Shown: positions 28,607-36,850, numbered from the stretch's first letter. The stretch is DNA of 64,000 nt from Candidatus Fokinia solitaria (GCA_943325105.2 CALPOD020000005.1:1-64000), one strand, 5' to 3'. Notes: generated by a model from the sequence alone, not told the origin. Numbers and translations: made by a program.

Positions 28607-28610
28607 ATTA

Positions 28611-28704
28611 TTTGTTTTTTGTTCGTTGATTTGAAACTAGTTTTTATGCTAGCTAAATTAATGTTAAACAAAAAATTTCAAAGAGCAACGTTTTTTTTTA
28701 ACTG
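28611..28704. repeat. Duplicated leader, copy A (matches 29533-29626)
   Basis: About 94 bases upstream of paralogue A repeat almost exactly upstream of paralogue B, including GAAACTAGTTTTTATGCTAG and the promoter. Together with the shared 3' hairpin this shows that the whole gene plus flanks was duplicated in tandem. Confidence 0.75.
28661..28688 (-). promoter_or_regulatory. Putative promoter of paralogue A (TTGCTC-N16-TAACAT)
   Basis: Minus-strand TTGCTC (28688-28683), 16 bases, TAACAT (28666-28661). The same elements occur at the same spacing in the duplicated leader of paralogue B. Confidence 0.45.
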
Positions 28705-28712
28705 AGAGATGA

Positions 28713-28730
28713 GTGCCAAGAACATGGCAC
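28713..28730 (-). other. Conserved 3' hairpin after paralogue B
   Basis: GTGCCA-AGAACA-TGGCAC follows the stop of the IQ-motif gene at 28744. Compared with the hairpin at 27911-27928 one stem pair differs on both sides, preserving pairing. Confidence 0.5.
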
Positions 28731-28743
28731 CCAATTAGAAGTG

Positions 28744-29526
28744 TTATTTTGCTAAAGGATTTTGATCTTTTTTAGCAGCATGCTCTAAAAATGATTTTTT
28801 ATCTATTGCTCCTTCTTTGATTTTAAAGTCTGATCTAACTTCTGCATTTGTTTTGATGCCAGCTCCAAACAAGTTAGGTAGAATTCTAACACATTTAATT
28901 GCGAAGTCCTGAAGATTTTCACGAAAATCTGGCTTATCACTCATGATTTGATTTAAATCTTTGATTGTACTGCCTCTATAGTAATGGTTTATATCTTCAA
29001 AGATTTCTTTTGCTTTTTGTACAAGCTCAGATGGTAGAACTTCTGGTCCAAACAACTCTTTCACAAACTCATCTGCACCTTTACCTTTAGAAGCATTATA
29101 TGCCTCTACTATTAGTGTTTCTACTGCTGCTTTTTCTGCTTCTGCTTTTTCTGCTTCTGCTTTTTTTTGTTCTACTGCTTCTTCTCTTCCTTTATTGCCC
29201 CTGAATACTGATTGTATTTTTGTCGCTGCTGATTGTATTTTTGTCGCTGCTGCTTGTTTTTCTGCTGCTTTGTGTTCTGCTGCTTTAAATTCTGGACTAT
29301 CAAGCAAAGCTTTTAAATTTTCTGTTGTGACTTTTGTGTCTTTTGATGCTATTTTATTTAATGCTTCATTATCAACCTTTATTTCTATTCCATGAGTATT
29401 CTTGAAATACCCTGCTATTGCTTCCTCACCCGATCCCTTTGCATGTGTGCCTGGGAAAGTTCCTTGCTTCCTGTTTTTAAAAGCGTCTTGAACCTTTTTT
29501 AATATATCATCTACTTTTATTGACAT
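28744..29526 (-). CDS. IQ-motif protein, paralogue B (putative calmodulin-binding effector)
   Basis: A 260-residue orphan. Residues 104-114, IQSVFRGNKGR, fit the complete IQ consensus IQxxxRGxxxR used by eukaryotic proteins to bind calmodulin or myosin light chains; a partial copy (IQSAA) lies 7 residues before it because of a 21-base duplication. An Ala/Glu/Lys helix (AEAEKAEAEK) follows, then the module shared with paralogue A (about 140-245). No signal peptide. Bacteria lack calmodulin, so the motif suggests action inside a eukaryotic host; this is inference. The start ATG is preceded by an A-rich leader without a Shine-Dalgarno site. Confidence 0.6.
   Translation of the reverse strand: MSIKVDDILKKVQDAFKNRKQGTFPGTHAKGSGEEAIAGYFKNTHGIEIKVDNEALNKIASKDTKVTTENLKALLDSPEFKAAEHKAAEKQAAATKIQSAATKIQSVFRGNKGREEAVEQKKAEAEKAEAEKAAVETLIVEAYNASKGKGADEFVKELFGPEVLPSELVQKAKEIFEDINHYYRGSTIKDLNQIMSDKPDFRENLQDFAIKCVRILPNLFGAGIKTNAEVRSDFKIKEGAIDKKSFLEHAAKKDQNPLAK
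29208..29249 (-). repeat. 21-base tandem duplication encoding the IQ helix
   Basis: Two exact copies of CTGATTGTATTTTTGTCGCTG (plus strand) abut each other at 29208-29228 and 29229-29249. Each encodes the heptad that carries the I-Q of the IQ motif. Confidence 0.8.
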
Positions 29527-29532
29527 TGTTTT

Positions 29533-29626
29533 TTTGTTTTTTGTTCGTTGATTTGAAACTAGTTTTTATGCTAGCTAAATTAATGTTAAACAAAAAAAAT
29601 TAAAGTGCAACGTTTTTTTTAACTAA
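29533..29626. repeat. Duplicated leader, copy B (matches 28611-28704)
   Basis: Near-identical to the leader of paralogue A over about 94 bases, with a few substitutions in the poly-A/T parts. Its left end directly precedes the ATG of the IQ-motif gene, and its right end overlaps the last bases of the GTA gene. Confidence 0.75.
29583..29610 (-). promoter_or_regulatory. Putative promoter of paralogue B (TTGCAC-N16-TAACAT)
   Basis: Minus-strand TTGCAC (29610-29605), 16 bases, TAACAT (29588-29583), about 57 bases before the IQ-protein start. Confidence 0.45.
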
Positions 29627-32600
29627 AAATTGTGAAGTCACTAGTGTTATCATTTTTATCGAATGCAGCTACTGAAAATATAAAACGTTCATTGCCTAGG
29701 CTTTCTGGAATTTTATATTCAAAATCATATGTATAGTCTTGATGTAATATATTCCCTTCTGAATCAGTAAATTTTACATAGAAAGAATTTTTGACATGAT
29801 CATCAAACAATTCATTTGATAAAACCCTGGGAGTCCAACTAATTATATCTTGTGTTTTTTGAACCATCACAGGTGATATCAAATCTGAATTATTCAAATC
29901 AACTATAACTGTCTGAGATTTATCTGTACTTCTAACAAGATGTTTATCAAGATGTGTTTTGAATGAATACTCAAATTGTTTTGCAGGAAGATCTATGTTG
30001 ATTGCTGTCACTGTTTCTTCATCTAATAGAATAAATCTATCATATTGATCACTTGAAGTTCCATACAGACCTCTCAATAAGTTACTAATTATATAAGAAC
30101 CATCTGGCTGAAGGATTGCCTTACTAAACTTCACAATTTCATTACCTATCATTGCAAGATTTCTGTTTGTAATAAACATTTCTTCCTCAGAGATGCTGAA
30201 GATTTGTCCATTGTATAGTTTAACTGTGAATTGACTATTTCTATCTATTGTGAATTGATTTTTATGATCTGAAAATGACTTAATATTTCCAATTACAGAC
30301 TGCTTTGTTATCAAAACTGATTCAGTATGCAATTTTATATCATTAGCTTTCAATGTAAAATCTAAAGTACACCCAAACCACTTATTATTATATCCTGATG
30401 CAGCAATTCCGATTGCTTTTTTACCAGGTATTTTGAATATTTCTATATTAGTATTAGGGATTATCTGATCAATATTTTTATTATTATAGTTGATTGATGG
30501 AGAAGTCTCGATAGGATAAATTTCTGAAAAAGTATTCCCAATTATCTTTGCAGAATTGTTTTCTTTAATATCAATGCTAGTAACTTTTATCTCATGTTTT
30601 TTCCTTTGATATTCAATTATGATAATGTCTCCAGGTACAATACCAATAATCTCACTTTCATTTCTTTTTGTATTTTGAAATAGAAAATGTATAGGGATAT
30701 AAAACTCGTAAGTATTTTGAGAATGTAATTCATTTTGCATTACATTATTTCCAACCTTTCTAATATTTTCATCAGATATCACTATTGGTAGATCAAATTC
30801 AAAAACTTTTTTGTTGTTTGTTTCTTCAAGGAATTTTTCATATCTTTTTACATTAAAATCATTTGTAATGTAATCAATTGATATAGTTGATGGAAGTGTT
30901 CCAGGATCACCTAATTCAATACTTATAGGACCTCTCACATCACCCGTATCGATTGCGTCTAAACTACTGTGATTTACAAGGATATCATCATATTTTATCT
31001 CAGAGATTTCATTATTATTTGATACGAAATGTATTTTTCCACCAGCTTCAAACATATCGAATTGATAAACTTTTTGCAGGCTTTGAATTACTTGCATGGC
31101 AGATTGACTACTATCAACTATAAGCCCCTCAACAATGCCATTTAATTTTCCTACATCTATATCATCCTGTGATAATCCAGCCTTGATACAAATATCTTGT
31201 ATAATTGTCTTGAGTTCAACAACCCCAACTTTTCCATTGACCCAATGTCCTTTTTCCCAATTACATCCATCTGACCATATGTTTGAAAGTTGTGGCCAAG
31301 TAGGATAGGGCCTTGCATCCCAAGTCCACAAAAACTTTCTCTCAACCATTTCTGAATTCTTCCACCTCATCTCAGTTGCTTTAATCGCAGACCTTTGAGC
31401 AAGTATATCAACCTCTCCATCTGAGAACTTTGGGTACTTTGACTCAGAACTAAATGCATCAAAAAAGACATTAGGCTGGTTTGTAGCACATGATACAGAT
31501 GGGAATCCATATTCAGTAAACCAAATCTTTTTCATCTGAGGCTTCCATTCAGTTATTTTTCCGTCTGGATTTATATGTTGATTTTTCCACCAAAACTCTA
31601 TGTTTTTCAATGCATATTTTTGATCTAGAGGTATTTTTTTATCTCCATCATAATAAAAATCATACCCTTCCACACTGTCCCATCCTTCTATAATTTTTTC
31701 TATATTATATTCAGATTTTTTAATTTCTGTTAAAGGAAAGTATGCATCTATTCCAATAAAATCTATATTTTTAGAAGCCCAAAGCTTATCCATATAATAT
31801 ATTTTATTTGCGCTATGATATTCATTCCAGTTTGCTGCATAGGATATTTTTACTTTATCACCCACAATCTCTCTCACCTTATCAGCTAATTTCACTAATT
31901 CATCAACTGCAGGGAAGTTACCATTTTTATCTTGAATTCTAGTTAGATCTTGCATTTCAGACCCTATTAAAAATGCATCTACGTGATCTTTGACTAACTG
32001 TGCATAATGGATAATGAATTTATTATATCCATTTTCTCCATTGAAAAACTTTTGAATGCTATCTGACGATCCTGTTATTCTACCGCGCCATGGTTTACCA
32101 TCAAAATCTACAAACATCATCGGATAAAACATTACTTTATAACCTTTGTCTTTTATATACTCAATGTATCTCACTATACTCTCATCGCTTGGAGTACCAC
32201 CATAATTAACTTGATTATTATTTTTTGAAATAAGGTGTGCATTATTTCTAGTGAAATCAGAAACGCTCCACTTCGGCTCATCATCATTATCATATTCCAC
32301 ACCAGGTTTTATATAACACTCTGCAGCATCTAAACTTGTACCAAACCATGAAACAACAGGAGATATCCACTGTACATTTGGTAAATCGTTTTTGATTTGA
32401 TCTAAAGCCACAACTGAATTTGCAATACCTGGAGTATGATGTTGATTGATTGCAGTTGTGTTGCCATTATCACTTTTATTGTATTGTATCTTAGTATCGT
32501 ATACAAACTCTCCACAGCCAGGAATAATTATAAGTGACTCAACTAAATTCTCAGGTGAATTCTCATCTATACCATTTTTAGATACTTCAAATGTAAAAGT

Positions 32601-33128
32601 AGGTACTTTATTTCCAAAGTTACTGATATTAAAATCTTGAATCATCACGTATGCTAATCCTTTATACGATAGAGCTTCAGATTTCAAAAGCGCTTCTAGT
32701 AAAGGATCTGGCTCTTGTGCGTCATCTCCTAAATATATTCTTATATTGTTCAAATCAGAGATCAAAACATCATCAGCCCATATTTTACCAATAGATGATA
32801 TTTTTCCTTCACATAAACCTATTGCAAGTGATATTGTATATAAATATTCAGAGTGTATTTCTTCCTGGAGTTTTACACGCTTTTTACTTGTTTTGACATG
32901 CTCATTAACTTCCGACATCCAAATGATATTTCCTGCGATTTTCATCTTTCCATAAACATTTGGAATGCTTTCTCCATACTTAATTTTTTGCTGATGAATG
33001 CTACCTAACCTCTGTCCAGATACTAAATGCTTTCCTCCAAATACAGCATTTGTTATTGTATTCCCTATAAGTTTTCCAAATATCTTTCCAGTCGATCCAG
33101 CCAGAGCAGTTGTTACTAGTGTACCCAT
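29619..33128 (-). CDS. Gene transfer agent host-specificity protein (TIM-barrel, RcGTA gp15-like)
   Basis: Large tail-tip protein of gene transfer agents and related phages. From the ATG at 33128 it has 1169 residues; a GTG at 33170 would add 14. The N-terminus (glycine/alanine-rich MGTLVTTALAGSTGKIFG), the family-typical GQRLGS and SIPNVYGKMKIAGNIIW, the TIM-barrel section with WFTEYGFPSVSC (about residue 545) and the later tail-protein domains are in the usual order. No capsid, portal or terminase genes are nearby, so this is a lone GTA gene, as is common in Rickettsiales, where GTA genes are dispersed. The stop lies close to the leader of the IQ-motif gene. Confidence 0.85.
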   Translation of the reverse strand: MGTLVTTALAGSTGKIFGKLIGNTITNAVFGGKHLVSGQRLGSIHQQKIKYGESIPNVYGKMKIAGNIIWMSEVNEHVKTSKKRVKLQEEIHSEYLYTISLAIGLCEGKISSIGKIWADDVLISDLNNIRIYLGDDAQEPDPLLEALLKSEALSYKGLAYVMIQDFNISNFGNKVPTFTFEVSKNGIDENSPENLVESLIIIPGCGEFVYDTKIQYNKSDNGNTTAINQHHTPGIANSVVALDQIKNDLPNVQWISPVVSWFGTSLDAAECYIKPGVEYDNDDEPKWSVSDFTRNNAHLISKNNNQVNYGGTPSDESIVRYIEYIKDKGYKVMFYPMMFVDFDGKPWRGRITGSSDSIQKFFNGENGYNKFIIHYAQLVKDHVDAFLIGSEMQDLTRIQDKNGNFPAVDELVKLADKVREIVGDKVKISYAANWNEYHSANKIYYMDKLWASKNIDFIGIDAYFPLTEIKKSEYNIEKIIEGWDSVEGYDFYYDGDKKIPLDQKYALKNIEFWWKNQHINPDGKITEWKPQMKKIWFTEYGFPSVSCATNQPNVFFDAFSSESKYPKFSDGEVDILAQRSAIKATEMRWKNSEMVERKFLWTWDARPYPTWPQLSNIWSDGCNWEKGHWVNGKVGVVELKTIIQDICIKAGLSQDDIDVGKLNGIVEGLIVDSSQSAMQVIQSLQKVYQFDMFEAGGKIHFVSNNNEISEIKYDDILVNHSSLDAIDTGDVRGPISIELGDPGTLPSTISIDYITNDFNVKRYEKFLEETNNKKVFEFDLPIVISDENIRKVGNNVMQNELHSQNTYEFYIPIHFLFQNTKRNESEIIGIVPGDIIIIEYQRKKHEIKVTSIDIKENNSAKIIGNTFSEIYPIETSPSINYNNKNIDQIIPNTNIEIFKIPGKKAIGIAASGYNNKWFGCTLDFTLKANDIKLHTESVLITKQSVIGNIKSFSDHKNQFTIDRNSQFTVKLYNGQIFSISEEEMFITNRNLAMIGNEIVKFSKAILQPDGSYIISNLLRGLYGTSSDQYDRFILLDEETVTAINIDLPAKQFEYSFKTHLDKHLVRSTDKSQTVIVDLNNSDLISPVMVQKTQDIISWTPRVLSNELFDDHVKNSFYVKFTDSEGNILHQDYTYDFEYKIPESLGNERFIFSVAAFDKNDNTSDFTIFS

Positions 33129-33371
33129 ATAGATTATTGCTTTATTTCTATCTAACTTAAATAGTAACACCGTATTTAGTCATAAGGAACTACATTGCGT
33201 TCAAAAAAATAAACTAGATTTTAATTACCTTGCTGTACAATGACTTCTTCAATGATTAATTATGATTTTCAAAACCAATTGGTTGTATTTTTTTTATTTC
33301 AGGTTGTTGCAGATAGATGATTGATGTGATATTTCAGGAATGTTCAAAAACAAAAAAAATAAATAGGAAAT

Positions 33372-33947
33372 ATGAAAACACCAAACTCTCCTGATAATGC
33401 TTGGGTTAAGGCAATGAATGAATTACTATATTCTGGAGGTTTTGACCCAGTGCGATTACCACCAGGTGTAAGAGATGTAGAAGCATCAAAAGAATCTAGC
33501 AGTGGTGGTGCTGCTGCTGTAGAACCTAATGCTACAGGATTTAAAACACCACAAAAACAAGAGGAAATATCAGGAATTGAAAAAACTAAAACTGCAAGAA
33601 AAACTGTAAGGTTCTTAAAATCAGTAAAGAAAGAAGAAGGTGAAAGTTTTTTTCATCAGATTGAAAGTATGTTGGAGCAAGGAAAGACAGTAGATGCAAT
33701 TTGGTGTGAAAAAGGAGTAGAATTACAAGGTTTAGGGTTTGACAGAGAGGATTTACAAAATATTGCAGATGATATTTTAGGCTATAAAGAACTTCTCAAG
33801 AAAACAATGGAGTTTACACTAAGTGATTGGACATCACCAGTTTCATCACCTGAGGTAAGTGGTGCAAATACACCTTATAGAAGTGCTTCATGGACAGAGG
33901 GATTAGAAAAAAGATCTGCAAGTCGTGAGAGGTCTAATTCTTTTTAA
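33372..33947 (+). CDS. Hypothetical disordered Ser/Thr-Pro-rich protein
   Basis: Unrecognised 191-residue protein. The first 75 and last 45 residues look disordered; the middle (about 75-150) is charged helix. Proline-directed sites recur (NSPDN, KTPQK, TSPVSSPEVSG, NTPYRS) and the end is Ser/Arg-rich (RSASRERSNSF). Such composition is common in eukaryotic kinase substrates and unusual in bacterial housekeeping proteins. A purine-rich TAGGAAAT precedes the ATG. The gene following on the same strand has similar features. No signal peptide. Confidence 0.5.
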   Translation: MKTPNSPDNAWVKAMNELLYSGGFDPVRLPPGVRDVEASKESSSGGAAAVEPNATGFKTPQKQEEISGIEKTKTARKTVRFLKSVKKEEGESFFHQIESMLEQGKTVDAIWCEKGVELQGLGFDREDLQNIADDILGYKELLKKTMEFTLSDWTSPVSSPEVSGANTPYRSASWTEGLEKRSASRERSNSF

Positions 33948-34017
33948 ATTAGAAATAAAAATATGATTAACAACTTATTATATATTCACAATTTTTTAGC
34001 TTGAAAACTCAAAGTTG

Positions 34018-34045
34018 TTGCTTGGTAAAATAATTATGATATACT
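34018..34045 (+). promoter_or_regulatory. Putative promoter of the 34-35.7 kb gene (TTGCTT-N16-TATACT)
   Basis: TTGCTT at 34018-34023 and TATACT at 34040-34045 are 16 bases apart, the spacing seen in the other accessory promoters. Transcription would begin near 34052, about 26 bases before ATA 34078 and over 300 before ATG 34366. Confidence 0.5.
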
Positions 34046-34365
34046 GTGAGTTGTTTTTTTAACCAAGATAAAAAAATATAAAAGGTCATAATCAAAAACG
34101 TACTGGATTTTTAAGTCCTCAAGTAAAAACTAAAGGAAATCCAAAAGGACCAGATTCAGCGAGAAAATCTGAGCCTGGTGATCCTACATTAAGCAAGTTT
34201 GATCTACTACTTGGAGACAGTGAGATTGAAGAAACTGCTGAAAAAAAGCAAGATAAAGCTAAAAAAAATAGCACAGGAAAAAAAGGTCGATCGCCAGCAG
34301 AGGGGAGAAGATTTAAAGAAGAAGCAAAAGTAGAACAACAAAAACAAATAGAAAAAGGAGGAAAT

Positions 34366-35700
34366 ATGTTTAATGGTATTTTAAGTGGTATAATTAGTGC
34401 AGGAAACCAAGACGGCATATATTCACCAACCCCAGGAGTTGATGGTTTGGAAGTAACACCAGGGAGTCAAGTTAGACCAGGGAGTGCTTTTGGTACAACA
34501 CCAGACAGTAGTTTGTTGGGAGCATTTGCAGCAACATCAGCAACAGGTGGTGGTGGTGTAAGACATGAAACTTTGCACGATCATACTGGAGGAGTTGGCC
34601 TTGCAGGAGAAATGGATGAAGAAGCAGAAGAAAAAGCAAATTTAGAAGCTGGAGAATTTAAGTTAGAAGGAGGCTCAGGATCAAGCACACCTTCAGATAC
34701 ATTTCATTCATCACCTTCAAGTCCAAGAAAAGAAGCAAAAGGTGAGGATCTTATGGAGCATCTTCAAACAAGACGCAAAGAAGGACACATACCACAAGAT
34801 CCACGCATGGCAGCTTTTGCTAGTTTAGATGTACCACTCCTACCACATGGAACTGAAGAAGTTTTAGCAGGAAGAGGAGCATCAGCACAAGAAAGACGCA
34901 GAATATCATCTGAAGCTAGACATGGAATTGGTGGAGGAGGAGGTGCAGGAAGTTTGGCTACACATTTGAGCGGCGAGGGTGGCAGTAGTGGTCCTATAGG
35001 AAGTAGAATGGGTTTCTTTGCAGAAGCTCCACAAAGATTCTGGAGAACAGAGTCTGAAACACCCCAACAGAGAATTGAAAAGTTGAATCAAGGTATTGCA
35101 GAAATGATTGCAGCAATAAAAAGCGGTAGATCTTCTGATGATTTGCCAGTTTCAAGTAATATTTTTGTCCTTAGAAATCTAACTCATACAAATGGATCAT
35201 CTGGATCTATAAATGATGATGTATCAGTTGCAGAACATCAAAGCATACAATCATTTTCTTTGTTACAAGCTATTTACTATCAAAAGCAAGGAAATACAGT
35301 AGAAGTTCAATCAAATATCACTAATTTTTTAATATCAAAGTTAGTTGAAGCTGGTACAAATGAATGTGATGATCCTACTTTCGGGAAGGCAATCAATAAA
35401 ATAGCTTCCAAAATCGAAACAAAAGATTTACAGACCTTCAAAACGATTGCAGAAAGGTTGGTAGAAGAACCAACTTGGTTAGAGTGGATTAGACAACAAA
35501 TAAAGCAACTTTTAAATGTAATCAGTAAATGTTGGGGAGGAGATTTATTTGCAGGTTCAATAGCAGAATGTGATGTAAGAAAAGAATTACCAAAACTTGT
35601 CAAATCATCAGGTAAAGTTAAATTTACTGAAGAAAATGCTTGGAGTAAGTTTTGTGAGGAAAAAGTTAATAGAAGTACGGAGGTTACGTCTAGAGCATGA
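34366..35700 (+). CDS. Hypothetical disordered/helical protein; frame extends upstream to ATA
   Basis: Unrecognised protein, 444 residues from ATG 34366, which has a perfect AGGAGG in front. The frame, however, is open for 98 further codons up to a TAA at 34069-34071; ATA at 34078 would give 540 residues. Codon content upstream is protein-like, and a promoter ends just before ATA. The N-terminal half is disordered, Gly/Ser-rich with many Ser/Thr-Pro sites (SPTPGVDG, VTPGS, SSPSSPRKE) and a GGGGGAGS run. The C-terminal third is helical and ends KFTEENAWSKFCEEK, recalling the end of the 27-29 kb module (ENKKSFCENLK). Probable effector; function unknown. Confidence 0.5.
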   Translation: MFNGILSGIISAGNQDGIYSPTPGVDGLEVTPGSQVRPGSAFGTTPDSSLLGAFAATSATGGGGVRHETLHDHTGGVGLAGEMDEEAEEKANLEAGEFKLEGGSGSSTPSDTFHSSPSSPRKEAKGEDLMEHLQTRRKEGHIPQDPRMAAFASLDVPLLPHGTEEVLAGRGASAQERRRISSEARHGIGGGGGAGSLATHLSGEGGSSGPIGSRMGFFAEAPQRFWRTESETPQQRIEKLNQGIAEMIAAIKSGRSSDDLPVSSNIFVLRNLTHTNGSSGSINDDVSVAEHQSIQSFSLLQAIYYQKQGNTVEVQSNITNFLISKLVEAGTNECDDPTFGKAINKIASKIETKDLQTFKTIAERLVEEPTWLEWIRQQIKQLLNVISKCWGGDLFAGSIAECDVRKELPKLVKSSGKVKFTEENAWSKFCEEKVNRSTEVTSRA

Positions 35701-35701
35701 A

Positions 35702-35716
35702 GGGTTTTATAAACCC
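35702..35716. terminator. Small hairpin between convergent genes
   Basis: GGGTTT-TAT-AAACCC lies between the stop of the disordered protein gene and that of the binding-protein gene. The stem is short with no long T-run, so it is a weak candidate terminator for either strand. Confidence 0.35.
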
Positions 35717-36531
35717 CATGCATGCTTTATCTTATCAAGCTCTCCACTCTCTTGAAGTTCATTGATAGCAGAATTGATCCTATCTAAAATTGGATCATCT
35801 TTTTGCACTCCGATTGCAATCCCTTTTGTCTTAAGACCTTGAAGTTCTGTAACTTTCATTGGTATTTCAGGATTAGATTTTGCAATGTCCTTTGCAGTTA
35901 TCTGATCAAATAACACTCCATCTAAGTTTTTATTTTTCAACTCTTCGACTAATACTAAAGCATTGTCCATTGACATAACATCGACTTTTACATCTTGCTT
36001 TGTTATCCACTGATTCATTAAAGATCCTGTTTGCACACCTATTTTCATGCCTGGTTGTATAGGATTACTTGGGTCTAAGGTATCAATACTAAGTATTGCA
36101 AAATTGTTATAATAATATGGCACAGAGAAATCTATCACTTGAGATCTTTCAGGTGTTTCTGAGATACCTGATATCGCTATATTTATGTCGCCATTTTGAA
36201 GTGATGGGATTATTAAATAAAACTGCATATCCTTAATCATCACTTTCATTTTTAGTTTTTTAGCTATTGCATTGATCAAATCAATATCAAAACCAACTAT
36301 TTGACTGTCCTTCACGAATTCAAATGGTAGATGATCTGCTGATGTGCCAACGATTAATACATCCTCTTCAGGACTCATATCATCATTATCGTCATCACTT
36401 GTTTGGAGTTCATTATTATGTGTGTCAGCAGCTGTTGAGTTCTTGCTGTCATTCTCACTACAGCCAGTTAACAAATAAAAAGTACAAAATAATGTTAACA
36501 AAAAGAATTTGAGATTTTTATTTTTAAGCAT
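35707..36531 (-). CDS. Amino-acid ABC transporter substrate-binding lipoprotein
   Basis: Family 3 solute-binding protein that captures an amino acid in the periplasm for an ABC importer. The signal peptide ends in a lipobox, LLTGC, at about residues 20-24, then an acidic disordered linker (DDDNDD). The binding domain shows the standard order: VGTSADHLPFEFV, VGFDIDLINAIAKKL, FYLIIPSLQNGDINIAISG and TPERSQVIDFSVPYY. The permease and ATPase are not adjacent. Which amino acid is bound cannot be told. Confidence 0.88.
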   Translation of the reverse strand: MLKNKNLKFFLLTLFCTFYLLTGCSENDSKNSTAADTHNNELQTSDDDNDDMSPEEDVLIVGTSADHLPFEFVKDSQIVGFDIDLINAIAKKLKMKVMIKDMQFYLIIPSLQNGDINIAISGISETPERSQVIDFSVPYYYNNFAILSIDTLDPSNPIQPGMKIGVQTGSLMNQWITKQDVKVDVMSMDNALVLVEELKNKNLDGVLFDQITAKDIAKSNPEIPMKVTELQGLKTKGIAIGVQKDDPILDRINSAINELQESGELDKIKHAWGL

Positions 36532-36636
36532 AAAAGTACATTATAAAAAAGTGTTTGTTTTAACTTCTCAGTAAAACTACACCTTTTTATACCCTCTCTG
36601 CTATAAGGCCTTTCCTACTAGAAGTTGATAATAAAA

Positions 36637-36819
36637 TTATTCTGCTTTGTTTTCTTCAGCTGGTTTTACGTTATTTTCTTGTGTAGGAGCTTCAGTGGTT
36701 GTAGTAGTAGCAGTAGTACTATTACTTGTAGCGCTCTCCTCTTTTTTGTTTTCACATGCAGCTAGTGATAGCATAGCAAAAAGTGGTAAAATAAGTTTTA
36801 ATTTGTTGTTAACTGACAT
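36637..36819 (-). CDS. Small lipoprotein
   Basis: A 60-residue protein with a lipoprotein signal peptide: charged start, hydrophobic core, lipobox LAAC at about residues 18-21. After the cysteine there are only about 39 residues, low in complexity (Thr run, Glu/Asn/Pro-rich). No family assigned; it could be a small outer-membrane lipoprotein. It sits between the binding-protein gene and tRNA-Leu. Confidence 0.6.
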   Translation of the reverse strand: MSVNNKLKLILPLFAMLSLAACENKKEESATSNSTTATTTTTEAPTQENNVKPAEENKAE

Positions 36820-36850
36820 AATGTTTAAATATAATTTTTAAAGAGTTGTT

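Noticed and set aside
27911-28730. Rho-independent terminators after the tandem paralogues
   Set aside because: On the minus strand the hairpins are followed by mixed sequence and A-runs, not a T-run.
36324-36512. Plus-strand frame opposite the binding-protein signal region
   Set aside because: Antisense to a clear lipoprotein start; His-rich content merely mirrors Asp/Asn codons.
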